Notes: generated from the letters alone by a model not told the origin. Counted from the first letter of the stretch, positions 51,101 through 57,060 are shown. The stretch: DNA of 64,000 bases from Pelecanus crispus (GCF_030463565.1 NC_134676.1:5110001-5174000), one strand, 5' to 3'. Made by a program: numbers and translations.

Positions 51101-54100
51101 ATCCACTGTTACGGAGTCTGCCCAACCCCAGTGCCGACACTCATCGTTGTTGTGGTTAAACAGAAGAGGGAATTTTATTTGCTTGAACGCTTCTGGTGCA
51201 GTTTTGATCAATTTTCAGTCAGAGAAGCTTGATTTCAATGGCAGCCTGGATTTGTGCTCAGTTAAATTTACTTGAAGCAAACCCTACATCACTGTGGGTT
51301 CCACTTTCCAGAATGTCCACTAGGTGGGATGAGTTATGTGCTAAATACTCAGTTTGACATTCCTGAGAAGACCTGGTGTTCAAAGCTGCTCAGTGGGGAC
51401 TGTCAGCAGCTCTGAACCAAATCTGAACACAGTGGATCTGGTGGGGTGCCCAGAGTTAGCAGCCTCTATAGCTGCAAAACAACTTATTAGATAACAGGGT
51501 TCTGGTGGGAAAGGATGGATAGCTTTGGGGTTAAAATGATAATACTTTGTACTTAAATTATGTAAGTACAGTATTTACAGCTGCTGCTGAAATTGCCAGA
51601 ATTTATGGTGAATATTTTTCTGTATTAATGTTGATAATGTTCTTATTTGCTGTGAAAGAACATTTTGGGAAAATGTACATTCCTGCTGTTTCTTGAAATT
51701 AAGAGAATACTTTGGCTTTTGTAGGTACCGTAGTAATTTGATTGCCAAAGTGTGAAGGAGACAGCAAAGCCACCATGCACAGTAAATTAAACCTTGCTCT
51801 GAACATCAAAGCTGAGGGTGCCTGAGATGGGAAATGACTGGGCAGAGTAACGCGAGGATAGTCTGATGCAGGAAACTCGTGCTGATGCTTTATGTGGAAA
51901 ATCTGAGCTTGTTTACCTAAACTGCAAACTGTTAGGGGAAAGATTAAAAATATCATAGGGGGAACTTCACTTTGTGCTTTGCTCAACAAAAAATTTCAAT
52001 GTTTCCTTCTCTAGAAGATAATATTAAAAGTCTAAATTGTTGTGGAAACAACAGCTAGTGCTTCCTAAAGTGTTTTATTGTTAAGTGAAGAAAAAAGAAA
52101 GAGTAGAGATAGCGCTTCATTCCTTTTATACCAAGTCTTAGACAAATTTAAGTCTACTTACGGCTGCAATATCATTTATTCCCAGTTGTAAAGCTTAAAA
52201 GGAAGCATTGTTCTTTGTCCTCTTACAGGCCCTTAAAACCTGCTAGCTGATGTCTGCATCAGATCCGTAACAACAGCAGTTACAACAGTGTAGTAACTGA
52301 TGGGGTAGTATAGTTATGCTATCCTCATATAGTAAGATTAGCTGTCGTTAAGTAACCATCTGAATTCTTTGTAGGCCTAATGGGGAGAGATACAAACTTC
52401 TTTACCTATGCATCTGACTCTTCGGGGTTTTTTTGTTTGGGTTGGTTTTTTTTGTTTTGTTTTTTAATTTATACTTTTTTTTTATTCTTTTAAATCTTAC
52501 CTAAAGCTCAGCCAAGGAAGAGGCAAAGCTGTTTCTTTGGTGGCATAAAGCCATGCAGTTATCCTTGATTCAGATGGAGCAAGATGACACTGTTCTGATC
52601 GAATCTGTCATTCAGACACTGCTGTCAATCCAGGGCAGGCAGAGTCAGCTGGCTGAGGAGAGACTGACTTCTGGAATACTTGGTGCTATTGGGCTAGGCA
52701 GGAGGTCTCCTTTGTCACCCAGGTAAGGGTTGAAGTGTGAATTGAACAGTGCATTAGTTGATTTAATGAGTCGTCATGTTAAGCTGCAGCCTGGATCCAG
52801 ACTGCACAGTGCAATGTCAAAAGATGTTCTGAATCCATGCTGTCCCCAAACCTATAAACTTGTTTGGGCCCACCATAGAAAAAAATGTACTGAGTATTTT
52901 AATCTGGTTAAGAAGTGAATATGAACTTCTGCAAAGTTTGTGGTGGAAAAGGAAAGAAAATGCAGTTGTGACTCTGGCTTATGTCCATCTCCAGCGAAGT
53001 TGGTAGGGAGACTGTTAGTGGAAAATACTTTCACCTGGTCTGTAGAAGACTGTTCCAGTTGACCTCATAAGAATTTTGTATCATCACATGCACGTTGCCT
53101 TGTCCATCTTAACCTTGAGGTATTGGAAGCGTTAAGAGAAGCTCAATGAAATAAGTGCTTGCTTGTTACTCTCTTTACCTTCTAAAGAGACACACCAAGT
53201 TTGGTTGTTAGGTATTAAAATCAAGTTCACTATGGAAAGAATGCCAAGAAAAAATATGTAAATGTTTGTGTAACACCAATTCAACACAGTACCTAAACAT
53301 AACTAAATGTTTATAAAGACCACCTGGGATGCAATCCTGTTAAAATTGTTCCGAAATCTTAGTCTCTTTCAACTCATCCCTTGATTTGGCTGATGTGGGT
53401 GTTGCAAAGGCTGTGAAATGGAGGAGTATTTCACATGTGGCCTCAAGGCTGCAGCTAACCTTGGAACAGATGTAACATTTCGTATGTATGGTATTATCTT
53501 ACCCTGTAGTATGTATGATAAACTATTTATGTATGTATTAAAGTGATTTTTTTTTTCTTTCTAATGCATTGAAAAAGGTCCTGTAAAGCCTTTCCTACGT
53601 TCCTCATGCAAGAGGTATCTCACGGGATAGAATCTAGTTCATCTGCTGTTGAGGACTTGCAAATTTGATACCACCTTCTCTCTCTGTGCTTTTCCCTATG
53701 CAAGGTTTCGGGTGGTTGCCCGCAGTTTGTCTGCCTTCCTCTCGGTGCAGATTCCTACAGAAAATCAAGTCCGCCTGAAAGCGGGGTCAGAGCCAAAGCT
53801 GTCGCAGAAGGCCCAGCAGGTAGGGTGTGCCAGTTGCTGGCTTCTTGACTGCCCTCTTCGTGCGCTCGCTCAGTTTGCGGGCTGAGGCTTATAAGAGTCA
53901 CTGCAAGCATTGCTTCAAGCTAAATCCTACTCTCAACTTGTTGATTTTATTTGGCTCTGAATGCCCTCAATCTTTTTTTTTTTTTTTGCTACTGCTTTAC
54001 ACCTGGCTTTAAATTTTGAATTTCAGAAGTAGCTTGTTGCTCTCATTTCTTGGGGAAGGGGAAGTATCACAAAATTGTGTGCTATTTTGCTATACATCAA

Positions 54101-55279
54101 AACACCATCTTGGAATTTGCCAGGTGATGATGCAAGTTTGCTGAACTCTGGTAGCAGGACTGTGTGTCTGAGCCCTAACCTAAAGTGATCCTAGGTAAAA
54201 CTGTTTATACAGCATTCTGTATGAATATGAAGGCATGAGTTTCTAATCTTATACACTGAAAAGGTGCAGACAAACTTAATCTGTAAACCCCGAGTTCAGA
54301 AACTTTGGAACATAGCAGGTAGAAGGAATTTAAAACAAACAGGAAAAACCAATGCTGCTGCGATTGCACTGCTTTTCAGTGATAAAGCAGGACTACATTC
54401 CCACTAATATTTGTTTGTGTGAGATCAGGGCTTAAAAACCCTGTGACAAATCAACATGGTCAGTGCACACGCTAAAGAAGGAATGTTTTATGTTTCAGTA
54501 AGTGCATGCGAAGAGAAAAGAGGAGTTGGTTAGAAACCAAAGCAAAGTGACTGACTTGGTACAACTTGTTTCTCTTCTCTAAGAAATGAATGAAACTTGT
54601 TGAGATTATTTCCAGTGTTTGCCGTGGCTGGTACTGCCAGCATAGTTTCTTTTACATATAATTTCTAACTTGACATTGTCTCTGTAACGTTATTAATGGG
54701 AGCAAGAGAATACTTTCATAAAAGTCAAAGACGCTCATAAGAAAAACCTGAAGTGAATAGTTAAGTGTGTTGCAGTTTGTAGTTCAGTGTAATTTCCCTG
54801 AAACCATGTCTTGAGCTCATGAAGTAAATATTTGACAATATTTGGGTTACAGAATCCTAGCAAGCCTTGGTAGAACAGTTGTTGTGTTGATCTCAGGGAA
54901 AGAACAGCTTGAAAAATATGAGTTGACTTGAAACACTCTTACGTGATTGTATTTTACAAATGTCTTGTTCCAAATATTCCAGGACCTCTAGTAAATAAGG
55001 ATCTTCTAGTGGAGTTGTGAATATGGTGGCTCATGAACTGGTTTGTTACGGACTGAAGTACGCACAGCTAACAGGCTTTTTCCCTTGTATCTATAGGCAC
55101 TGAATACTCTTGAATCTATGGCATCAAACAAACAATATATGGATTATCAAGAGCAGCTCTCCCAGGCTTCTCAGTTCATCAAACATCCAGAACACTGTCT
55201 TCGAGACGGCAATAATCTCTTGGCTCTCCTTATTAACACCCTGTACCCAGAAGTGCATTATTTGGACAGCATACGGTAG
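1..55279 (+). CDS. EPG5: EPG5, C-terminal ~2,159 residues (41 exons, 5' partial)
   Basis: Ectopic P-granules autophagy protein 5 homolog. Known role: a RAB7 effector on late endosomes and lysosomes that binds LC3/GABARAP on autophagosomes and promotes STX17-SNAP29-VAMP7/8 SNARE assembly, so autophagosomes fuse with degradative compartments; human loss causes Vici syndrome. Seen here: 41 exons that splice in phase with GT-AG borders into 2,159 residues ending at TAG 55277-55279. Residue numbers used below start at the GAA codon at position 3. Landmarks are tandem LIR motifs (residues 123-126 and 140-143), long helical tether-like sequence, and a charged, probably coiled-coil stretch in W25. 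The family is about 2,580 residues, so about 420 are missing at the N terminus because the window starts mid-gene. No frameshift or premature stop was found. The weakest points are the W1 and W11 donors. Promoter and start codon lie outside the window. Confidence 0.96.
108..658 (+). repeat. Intron W1-W2 with two long poly-G runs
   Basis: The intron holds T9G25 at 151-184 and a run of 20 G at 547-566, then AT-rich sequence up to the acceptor. Nothing else was recognised. Confidence 0.8.
659..766 (+). CDS. EPG5: EPG5 exon W2
   Basis: 36 codons, from [12 protein letters not shown] to AVPFIQ. Acceptor CTTTAG, donor GTGTGA, phase 0 at both ends. The [13 protein letters not shown] block is a recognisable EPG5 segment. 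Confidence 0.95.
1408..1470 (-). mobile_element. CR1 LINE 3'-end fragment
   Basis: Reads on the plus strand as AGAATCATAGAATCATTTAG, then GGTTGGAAAGGACC and GAGTCCAAC. This is the reverse complement of a CR1 3' tail. Only the terminal ~60 bases remain. It lies in intron W2-W3, antisense to the gene. Confidence 0.8.
1814..1887 (+). CDS. EPG5: EPG5 exon W3
   Basis: Codes IKVLDNPSG to LMSPV, plus two bases of a lysine codon. Acceptor TTTCAG, donor GTAAGT. Enters in phase 0 and leaves with two bases. Confidence 0.95.
2986..3628 (-). mobile_element. CR1 LINE, 5'-truncated (intron W3-W4)
   Basis: The minus-strand translation keeps C-terminal CR1 ORF2 sequence ([44 protein letters not shown]), interrupted by frameshifts. 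The 3' end includes the AATGAAAGTAAAACT linker also found in the tandem-tail copies. The rest of this intron (1888-2985, 3629-4231) shows no recognisable feature. Confidence 0.9.
4232..4340 (+). CDS. EPG5: EPG5 exon W4 (first LIR motif)
   Basis: Codes [15 protein letters not shown], a Ser-rich stretch, then [10 protein letters not shown]. Acceptor ATCAG, donor GTACAG. The first base completes the codon split from W3. It ends in phase 0 just after the first LC3-interacting motif. Confidence 0.96.
4311..4322 (+). other. EPG5: LIR motif 1 (WTLV)
   Basis: W-T-L-V at residues 123-126, followed by acidic residues, fits the W-x-x-L/I/V LC3-interacting consensus. Human EPG5 is known to have tandem LIR motifs binding LC3/GABARAP at the matching place. 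Retention here suggests autophagosome recognition is conserved. Confidence 0.85.
4846..4960 (+). CDS. EPG5: EPG5 exon W5 (second LIR motif)
   Basis: 38 codons plus one base, from [11 protein letters not shown] to FLGFKSG. Acceptor TATAG, donor GTAAAT. The acidic start and WILL are the second LIR. The rest is helical ([13 protein letters not shown]). Confidence 0.96.
4867..4878 (+). other. EPG5: LIR motif 2 (WILL)
   Basis: W-I-L-L at residues 140-143, 13 residues after the end of LIR 1, preceded by DEDPETS and followed by SEDD. Acidic flanks are typical of LIR motifs. The close spacing matches the tandem arrangement known for human EPG5. Confidence 0.85.
5581..5731 (+). CDS. EPG5: EPG5 exon W6
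   Basis: Codes [13 protein letters not shown] to RIGQLI. Acceptor TCTTAG, donor GTAAGA. Two bases complete the glycine codon from W5, and two bases carry into W7. Contains [13 protein letters not shown]. Confidence 0.96.
6712..6867 (+). CDS. EPG5: EPG5 exon W7
   Basis: Codes [13 protein letters not shown] to AVLHVLKAK. Acceptor TATAG, donor GTAGGC. One base completes a lysine codon. It exits with two bases of an arginine codon. Confidence 0.96.
7226..7383 (+). CDS. EPG5: EPG5 exon W8
   Basis: Codes [15 protein letters not shown] to CKQRLK. Acceptor CAACAG, donor GTAGAA. One base completes the arginine codon from W7, and one base carries into W9. It is followed by a 4.1-kb intron. Confidence 0.96.
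7384..11454 (+). other. Large intron W8-W9, nothing recognised
   Basis: 4.1 kb of mostly unique sequence with an oligo-T run near 9976-9995 and a somewhat GC-richer patch at about 9540-9870. Open frames here are short, lack recognisable homology and show no coding pattern. Confidence 0.6.
11455..11609 (+). CDS. EPG5: EPG5 exon W9
   Basis: Codes [11 protein letters not shown] to IIVLEIYE, with the initial Asp split over the junction. Acceptor TTCTAG, donor GTGAGT. Contains [16 protein letters not shown]. Ends in phase 0. Confidence 0.97.
12195..12335 (+). CDS. EPG5: EPG5 exon W10
   Basis: 47 codons, from [12 protein letters not shown] to TIEKVGM. Acceptor TCTCAG, donor GTAAGT, phase 0 at both ends. 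Confidence 0.97.
12553..12717 (+). CDS. EPG5: EPG5 exon W11
   Basis: 55 codons, from [14 protein letters not shown] to LNWGFGEH. Acceptor CAAAG. The chosen donor is GTATGT at 12718, because W12 must be entered in phase 0. The nearer GTGAGC at 12710 has a good donor shape but would put W12 out of frame. Confidence 0.88.
13925..14044 (+). CDS. EPG5: EPG5 exon W12
   Basis: 40 codons, from [13 protein letters not shown] to SESIKQ. The acceptor is TAGCAG, a NAGNAG pair. Using the upstream AG would add one in-frame Gln. Donor GTATTC, phase 0. Confidence 0.93.
15400..15911 (-). mobile_element. Unidentified LTR-like fragment
   Basis: A CpG-rich block unlike the surrounding intron. Read on the minus strand it begins with a CCAAT box and a TATAAATA box in promoter order, followed by about 500 bases without a long open frame. 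It includes three imperfect tandem CA/GA-rich units. A CR1 abuts the promoter end. The features resemble part of an endogenous-retrovirus LTR, but I cannot assign a family, both ends are undefined, and no target duplication was found. Confidence 0.4.
15562..15663 (+). repeat. Three imperfect ~32-38-bp tandem units
   Basis: Units at 15562-15593, 15594-15631 and 15632-15663 share AAATCAAATCACACACAGAC-type sequence followed by ACAAACAG or a CGCGCGCAG end. The third unit is the most diverged. Confidence 0.75.
15889..15916 (-). promoter_or_regulatory. CCAAT and TATA pair in LTR-like fragment
   Basis: On the minus strand, CCAAT (complement of 15912-15916) lies about 13 bases upstream of CCTATAAATA (complement of 15891-15900). 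The order and orientation fit a promoter pointing away from EPG5 transcription. The spacing is shorter than usual, and the CCAAT partly overlaps the CR1 junction. Speculative. Confidence 0.3.
15912..16918 (+). mobile_element. CR1 LINE, ~1 kb, sense orientation
   Basis: 5'-truncated CR1 starting inside the reverse transcriptase (GSVL, then [15 protein letters not shown] and KFADDTK) and running to the ATTCTATGATTCTA end. It carries a type-2 tail (AGTGTAGGTTAATGGTTAGAC). It lies in intron W12-W13 about 80 bases before the W13 acceptor. Confidence 0.95.
15915..16796 (+). pseudogene. CR1 ORF2 C-terminal remnant
   Basis: One reading frame codes the end of the reverse transcriptase (FADDTK present) and the CR1 C-terminal domain up to VALWDMV-stop. 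A single in-frame TGA at 16077-16079 sits where the 42.3-kb copy has CGA (LDRW), consistent with CpG decay. The 3' part from 16098 stays open for 232 codons. Confidence 0.9.
16999..17258 (+). CDS. EPG5: EPG5 exon W13
   Basis: 86 codons plus two bases, from [18 protein letters not shown] to TTLGH. Acceptor TTCCAG, donor GTAAGC. It is the longest internal exon in the window. A CR1 insertion ends only about 80 bases upstream. Confidence 0.97.
18932..19072 (+). CDS. EPG5: EPG5 exon W14
   Basis: Codes [15 protein letters not shown] to YYLLKNE. Acceptor TGACAG after a GT-rich tract, donor GTAAGC. One base completes a serine codon. It exits with two bases of a Gln codon. Confidence 0.97.
19804..19948 (+). 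CDS. EPG5: EPG5 exon W15
   Basis: Codes [18 protein letters not shown] to LLSGMIQ after completing the Gln codon. Acceptor CCTAG, donor GTAAGA. Ends in phase 0. Confidence 0.97.
20748..20780 (+). repeat. AT-only palindrome before the W16 acceptor
   Basis: Overlapping AAATTTTTAAAAATTT units form a self-complementary tract ending four bases before the acceptor AG. It occupies the place of the usual pyrimidine tract. Confidence 0.8.
20785..20982 (+). CDS. EPG5: EPG5 exon W16
   Basis: 66 codons, from [13 protein letters not shown] to KLLYQQHK. Acceptor TTTGCAG, directly preceded by an AT-rich palindrome instead of a normal pyrimidine tract. Donor GTAAAT, phase 0. Confidence 0.96.
21529..21639 (+). 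CDS. EPG5: EPG5 exon W17
   Basis: 37 codons, from [16 protein letters not shown] to EGNANSSQ. Acceptor TGTAG, donor GTAAGT, phase 0. Confidence 0.96.
22441..22560 (+). CDS. EPG5: EPG5 exon W18
   Basis: 40 codons, from [17 protein letters not shown] to TPDQALK. Acceptor TTACAG, donor GTGAGA, phase 0. The intron after it holds a solo LTR and nested CR1 copies. Confidence 0.97.
23909..24481 (-). mobile_element. Solo LTR of an avian endogenous retrovirus
   Basis: A 573-bp element with TG...CA ends, flanked by a perfect 5-bp duplication GTGAG (23904-23908 and 24482-24486). On the minus strand it begins TGTCCTGGTTTCGTCTGGGA and ends ACCACGACA, matching the LTR at 63.1 kb. It contains an ATTATT-rich microsatellite-like tract. 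No internal viral genes are present, so it is a solo LTR. A 5-bp duplication fits ERVL- or ERV1-type integrases (inference). It lies in intron W18-W19, antisense to EPG5. Confidence 0.9.
24697..25258 (+). mobile_element. Tandem-tail CR1 fragment, split by another CR1
   Basis: Segments 24697-24879 and 25187-25258 join into one sense-strand CR1 3' end. It has a type-1 tail (GGTGTTGGGTTGATGGTTGG), then a linker (CAGTTTTTACTTTCATAAAA...CCAGCCACCAAGGCAGGAAA), then a type-2 tail. The middle is an antisense CR1. The join leaves GAGTT on both sides. Confidence 0.85.
24880..25186 (-). mobile_element. Nested CR1, 5'-truncated
   Basis: Minus-strand CR1 3' end (GAATCATAGAATTG, then GTTTAGGTTGGAAAAGACC...GGGAGAAG) inserted in the second tail of the flanking sense CR1. 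GAGTT occurs at 24875-24879 and 25187-25191. The right boundary is ambiguous by about three bases. Confidence 0.85.
25366..25532 (+). CDS. EPG5: EPG5 exon W19
   Basis: 55 codons plus two bases, from [16 protein letters not shown] to HRPGPQY. Acceptor TTGCAG, donor GTGAGT. A CR1 tail ends about 107 bases upstream. Confidence 0.97.
25736..25963 (+). CDS. EPG5: EPG5 exon W20
   Basis: Codes [14 protein letters not shown] to LHKELV. Acceptor TTTAG, donor GTAAAG. Contains the [15 protein letters not shown] helix, followed by a Ser/Pro-rich, probably flexible linker. Confidence 0.97.
27865..27988 (+). CDS. EPG5: EPG5 exon W21
   Basis: Codes [15 protein letters not shown] to VMQNQQ. Acceptor TCGCAG, donor GTAAAG. 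One base completes an Arg codon. Ends in phase 0. Confidence 0.97.
28901..29042 (+). CDS. EPG5: EPG5 exon W22
   Basis: 47 codons plus one base, from [17 protein letters not shown] to FANPLS. Acceptor CTTTAG, donor GTAAGA. Confidence 0.95.
30136..30307 (+). CDS. EPG5: EPG5 exon W23
   Basis: Codes [16 protein letters not shown] to LQRHA. Acceptor TTCTAG, donor GTAAGA. Pro-rich in the middle, with [14 protein letters not shown]. It exits with two bases of a Lys codon. Confidence 0.96.
31331..31493 (+). CDS. EPG5: EPG5 exon W24
   Basis: 54 codons after the split Lys, from [12 protein letters not shown] to AALLTIQ. Acceptor TTTCAG, donor GTTAGA (weak at +3). Contains [16 protein letters not shown]. 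Ends in phase 0. Confidence 0.96.
32089..32231 (+). CDS. EPG5: EPG5 exon W25 (predicted coiled coil)
   Basis: 47 codons plus two bases, from [12 protein letters not shown] to VENFI. Acceptor TTTAG, donor GTAGGT. The run [16 protein letters not shown] has leucines at heptad spacing with charged neighbours, so a short coiled coil is likely (inference). Confidence 0.96.
33325..33702 (+). mobile_element. Old CR1 fragment of a different subfamily
   Basis: Diverged sense-strand CR1 3' end (AGGTTGTGGAGTCTCCATCC; GGTCCAGATGTCCTCCAGAGG; CCCTTCCAACCTCAACCAT; TCATTCTGTGA). The tail differs from the type-1 and type-2 tails elsewhere in the window, and its protein frame is broken, indicating an older insertion. 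It ends 132 bases before exon W26. Confidence 0.88.
33835..33991 (+). CDS. EPG5: EPG5 exon W26
   Basis: 52 codons after the split Thr, from [16 protein letters not shown] to CIEILGQ. The acceptor TGCAG follows a long T run. Donor GTGAGT. Ends in phase 0. Confidence 0.97.
34960..35154 (+). CDS. EPG5: EPG5 exon W27
   Basis: 65 codons, from [14 protein letters not shown] to VFMLLTK. Acceptor CTCAG, donor GTAAAC, phase 0. Confidence 0.97.
36254..36467 (+). CDS. EPG5: EPG5 exon W28
   Basis: 71 codons plus one base, from [16 protein letters not shown] to LRLFVQ. Acceptor TTCTAG, donor GTGAGT. Contains [14 protein letters not shown]. Confidence 0.97.
37263..37423 (+). CDS. EPG5: EPG5 exon W29
   Basis: Codes [11 protein letters not shown] (the first Ser codon is split across the junction) to LLSAEQ. 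The acceptor is the less common CTAAG. Donor GTGGGT. The C-terminal half is low-complexity and poorly conserved as I recall the family. Ends in phase 0. Confidence 0.93.
37544..37751 (+). CDS. EPG5: EPG5 exon W30
   Basis: 69 codons plus one base, from [15 protein letters not shown] to SNRILA. Acceptor TTGCAG, donor GTAATG. Only a 120-base intron separates it from W29. Confidence 0.96.
38417..38492 (+). CDS. EPG5: EPG5 exon W31
   Basis: A short exon coding [17 protein letters not shown] to DKEDA. Acceptor TTCTAG, donor GTATAT (weak after +4). The entering Ala codon is split one base plus two, and two bases of a Ser codon carry over. Confidence 0.93.
39415..39518 (+). CDS. EPG5: EPG5 exon W32
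   Basis: Codes [11 protein letters not shown] to LLHESFK. The acceptor is TTTTAAG, an unusual AAG. Donor GTGGGT. One base completes Ser, and one base carries over. Confidence 0.93.
40328..40503 (+). CDS. EPG5: EPG5 exon W33
   Basis: 58 codons after the split Asp, from [17 protein letters not shown] to LMEEFFK. Acceptor TCTAG, donor GTGAGT. Contains [15 protein letters not shown]. Ends in phase 0. Confidence 0.97.
41236..41421 (+). CDS. EPG5: EPG5 exon W34
   Basis: 62 codons, from [15 protein letters not shown] to QLLGKE. Acceptor CCTAG, donor GTAATT, phase 0. Hydrophobic helices flank [10 protein letters not shown]. It is followed by the most repeat-rich intron of the gene (5.5 kb). Confidence 0.97.
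41758..42310 (-). mobile_element. Tandem-tail CR1, 5'-truncated
   Basis: Minus strand. C-terminal CR1 ORF2 (open for 97 codons at 41992-42285) is followed by a type-1 tail, the GTTTTTACTTTCATT linker with CCAGCCACCAAGCCAGGAAA, and a type-2 tail ending in GATTCTATGATTCT. Its 5' end directly touches the 3' end of the next CR1 at 42311. Confidence 0.92.
42311..43925 (-). mobile_element. CR1 LINE, ~1.6 kb, intact RT region
   Basis: 5'-truncated CR1 antisense to EPG5 in intron W34-W35. It carries a type-2 tail with GATTCTATGATTCTA at the 3' end. The 5' limit is set near where the conserved [11 protein letters not shown] sequence ends. The upstream endonuclease domain is missing. Confidence 0.93.
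42417..43967 (-). CDS. CR1 ORF2 reverse transcriptase, uninterrupted
   Basis: A 516-codon frame with no stop or frameshift. Domain order: conserved [10 protein letters not shown] and [10 protein letters not shown] near residues 30-65, [33 protein letters not shown] (complement of about 43452-43493), [11 protein letters not shown], the catalytic FADD (complement of 43209-43220), then the CR1 C-terminal domain to VALWDMV. The enzyme reverse-transcribes CR1 RNA at target sites. It lacks the N-terminal endonuclease, the true start and a promoter, so it is unlikely to work alone. The first ~12 residues are host sequence. The intact frame suggests a fairly young insertion. Confidence 0.9.
   Translation of the reverse strand: MLCKTLMKLTYKNLEHKPYEAVNDLLHHLDAHKSMGPDGIHLRVLRELAEELAKPLSIIYQQSWLTGEVPDDWRLANVTPIYKKGRKEDPGNYRPVSLTSVLGKIMERFILSELHRQVQVNQGIRPSQHGFTKGRSYLTNLISFYDLVTRLVDDGKAVDVIYLDFSKAFDTVSHNILLGKLAAHGLDRHTLRWVKNWLGGQAQRVVVNGVKSSWQPVMSGVPQGSVLGPALFNIFINDLDEGIECALSKFADDTKFGGSVDLLEGRMALQRDLDRLDRWAVANCMRFNKAKCRVLHLGHNNPMQHYRLGQEWLENCLAKKDLGVLADSRLNMSQQCAQVAKAANSILACVRNSVASRSTEVIVPLYSALVRPHLEYCVQFWAPQYKKDIEVLECVQRRATRLVKGLENKSYEERLRELGLFSLEKRRLRGDLIALYNYLKGGDSEVGVGLFSQVASDRMRGNGLKLHQGRFRLEIRKNFFTERVVKHWNRLPREVVESPSLEVFKKRVDVALWDMV
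43926..45541 (+). other. Intron sequence between two CR1 copies
   Basis: About 1.6 kb of unique sequence with an oligo-T near 43967-43980 and an alternating TA tract near 44175-44186. No gene or repeat was recognised. Confidence 0.55.
45542..46150 (+). mobile_element. CR1 LINE, ~0.6 kb, sense orientation
   Basis: Begins [20 protein letters not shown] and keeps the C-terminal ORF2 frame open from 45549 to the stop at 46040. A type-2 tail and ATTCTATGATTCTAT follow. It is very similar to the 3' part of the antisense copy at 42.3 kb in the same intron. Confidence 0.94.
46900..47109 (+). CDS. EPG5: EPG5 exon W35
   Basis: 70 codons, from [16 protein letters not shown] to DSHVHL. Acceptor TTCAG, donor GTAAGT, phase 0. 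Confidence 0.97.
47256..47400 (+). CDS. EPG5: EPG5 exon W36
   Basis: 48 codons plus one base, from [16 protein letters not shown] to VIFNPP. Acceptor AACAG, donor GTTTGT (weak). Contains [14 protein letters not shown]. Confidence 0.96.
47401..48796 (+). other. Intron W36-W37, first part
   Basis: Unique sequence with a G-rich patch at about 48400-48640 and oligo-T near 48738-48768. A 120-codon frame at 48322-48684 has no recognisable homology and is probably chance. Confidence 0.5.
48797..49035 (-). mobile_element. Old CR1 fragment
   Basis: Diverged antisense CR1 3' end. Plus-strand text AGCTTGGAAGGGAGCTCTGG, TAGTCCAACATCCTCCTCAAA and TCAGGTTGGTCAGGGCCTTG follows an older CR1 subfamily pattern. 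The element fades out near CTTCATAACCAG. It has no open frame. Confidence 0.75.
49698..49940 (+). CDS. EPG5: EPG5 exon W37
   Basis: 80 codons plus a base, from [14 protein letters not shown] to ITAYFNE. Acceptor TTTCAG, donor GTAGGA. It is CpG-richer than neighbouring exons. Contains [20 protein letters not shown]. Confidence 0.97.
50747..50966 (+). CDS. EPG5: EPG5 exon W38
   Basis: 72 codons plus two bases, from [13 protein letters not shown] to LEQVYP. Acceptor TTCTAG, donor GTACAA. Contains [20 protein letters not shown]. Confidence 0.97.
52507..52722 (+). CDS. EPG5: EPG5 exon W39
   Basis: 71 codons plus two bases, from [14 protein letters not shown] (first Ser codon split) to RRSPLSP. 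Acceptor TAAAG, donor GTAAGG. Contains [15 protein letters not shown]. Confidence 0.96.
53705..53819 (+). CDS. EPG5: EPG5 exon W40
   Basis: 38 codons after the split Arg, from [15 protein letters not shown] to SQKAQQ. Acceptor GCAAG, donor GTAGGG. Ends in phase 0. Confidence 0.96.
55097..55279 (+). CDS. EPG5: EPG5 terminal coding exon W41
   Basis: 60 codons and the TAG stop, from [15 protein letters not shown] to the C terminus [12 protein letters not shown]. Acceptor TATAG. The C-terminal LYPEVHYLD motif is recognisable as the end of vertebrate EPG5, which supports a complete 3' end. Confidence 0.97.
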   Translation, partial: ALNTLESMASNKQYMDYQEQLSQASQFIKHPEHCLRDGNNLLALLINTLYPEVHYLDSIR

Positions 55280-57060
55280 CAGCACTGAGCTCGCAGAATC
55301 ATGCAATGTTGATTACTCTGGTTTACATTTAATGTTGTTATTGCACAAGTAATTTTGACCTTTCAGAGTTCCACTTTAAGTCAGAAATGTGAATGGGAAC
55401 TGTACACTGGCAAGTTTTTCTACTCTTTAGTGTTTTCTTTCTTTTCTTTTGATTTGTAGGCTTGTGGAATTGGTTTTTGTTGACTGAAAACACTTGAGTA
55501 TCTTCCTGTGTGTGATGCACATCTGAGAGGAGGATACTGAGCATAGATGTACAAATCATTAGACAGGAAAGCTCATCCTGTAGCATCTTAAGTTTTTGCT
55601 TTGTGCCTTTTTTATTTTCCAATGTATCATTGCTCAGGCCAGTTCAAAGTGAGTGGAGGATTGTGTATAAAAGAGGTTTTGACTTTGTTAACCATGGTAC
55701 CTCTAAATCTTAGGTGAGTGTGTGTTTGGAGACCTTTGAAGTGACTGTATTTGGAAAGATAGTATTTTAAATTTTGCCTTTTTTTTTTTTTTTTACTATC
55801 CCACAGAAATCTGTAGTTGAAAGGCATGCTTACAAACTTCTTCCACTTCTGTAAACACAACCTAAAATTTGAACTGAAGAACTTTTGTTTTTTCCTTTTT
55901 TTCTAAATATTAGTGAATCTGCAACTATATTGCTTGATTAAATGCAAGTCACTTCTAGCCAAATTATTTTTAAGTCAGGTGACTTAAATCCAGAGGTGGG
56001 TTTTCTGGATCCCTAGTTTCTGGGAGGGGAACAGTCAGTTATGTTCATGTTAGATGGGATCCCTTAATTCTGAAAGTCTGCTTGTTTAGGAAACAGTGGT
56101 TTAACAAGTGGATGCTCACCACTTTATTCTTTTCTTCCTAACTGGGCATGACACGACAAGATTTTAGATGACACTGTGAAAAGGTATTTATATTGTATTA
56201 AATTTGGTGATCACTTGTTAAAATTCTATTGCCAAAGCCTGAGCCATGAGCCTGTAAATCTCTTGTTTCAGCTGAATGATCACTGGTTTTGTTGCCTTGC
56301 CTGGTGATAAGATGCACCTTTGTTTGGGGAAAGCAGAAGGCGAGTTTCCCCGGTTGCTTGTCTAACGTTGTCCCTCTTATCACTGATCTATTTGAGGTGG
56401 CCCAAGGTCCAGCAGTCCCAGTCTGTACCCCTCTATGAAGGAACAATGATCGCTTCTTCTCTTCCTCCATTAATTGTGCCTTTATGTTTAGAACATGGTT
56501 ACATGTTAAAACATTAGTTCTTGTCACTAGGGGAAGGAAATGTGCTACCTACTGTCTGGTCAGTAATGCTTTGAAGTGTTGCTCTTAACTGTGGTTCCGG
56601 TGTTGGAGGACAAATCACCTTTTTCTTCCTGATGGATTCTGCTAACTATGCCAGCTGGGTCACTAGATCACCTTCATCTTAACGTGGTCTTAGAGTTCTT
56701 TGCTCTATCTGCGAGCCTATAAATATATATACATACATATATACATATGTACATCCCTCTGTATATTAACCAGGTATCGATGCAGTGTGTTTTTTAACAG
56801 ACCGTTTTGGAAAATTCATGCCTGGAAGAATACATTCTGCTGCTTTCCCCCCCCACCCCCAAAGACTTAAAAGCACTGGTTTTATTAGATTCAATGTTAC
56901 TGATCAGTTGCATAAAAATGTGAAAAAGTCAGAAATATGTGTTTGACGTGCACTTTTAAAATGAGGTATTGTTTCAGCTGTTGAGTTTTTACAAGTGTTG
57001 TATTTATAACATGCTATGTCTGCAAAGACCATGCAAAATAAAAATGAAAAATCAAGTAAT
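55280..57060 (+). other. EPG5: EPG5 3' UTR (probable extent)
   Basis: Sequence after the TAG stop up to just past the first good AATAAA. It is T-rich, with oligo-T near 55780 and an alternating TA/CA tract at about 56719-56752. No CR1 or LTR sequence was seen. A longer UTR using a distal site cannot be excluded. Confidence 0.65.
57037..57042 (+). promoter_or_regulatory. EPG5: Polyadenylation signal AATAAA of EPG5
   Basis: It is the only canonical AATAAA I saw between the stop codon and the first downstream repeat. A T/GT-containing stretch follows from 57059. Cleavage near 57060 is inferred. Confidence 0.6.

Larger units (their letters stand above)
49036..55096 (+). other. Introns W36-W41, unique sequence
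   Basis: Outside exons W37-W40 I see ordinary AT-rich intron sequence with oligo-T runs (about 50370-50384, 52441-52500, 53971-53987). No repeat family was recognised. Confidence 0.5.
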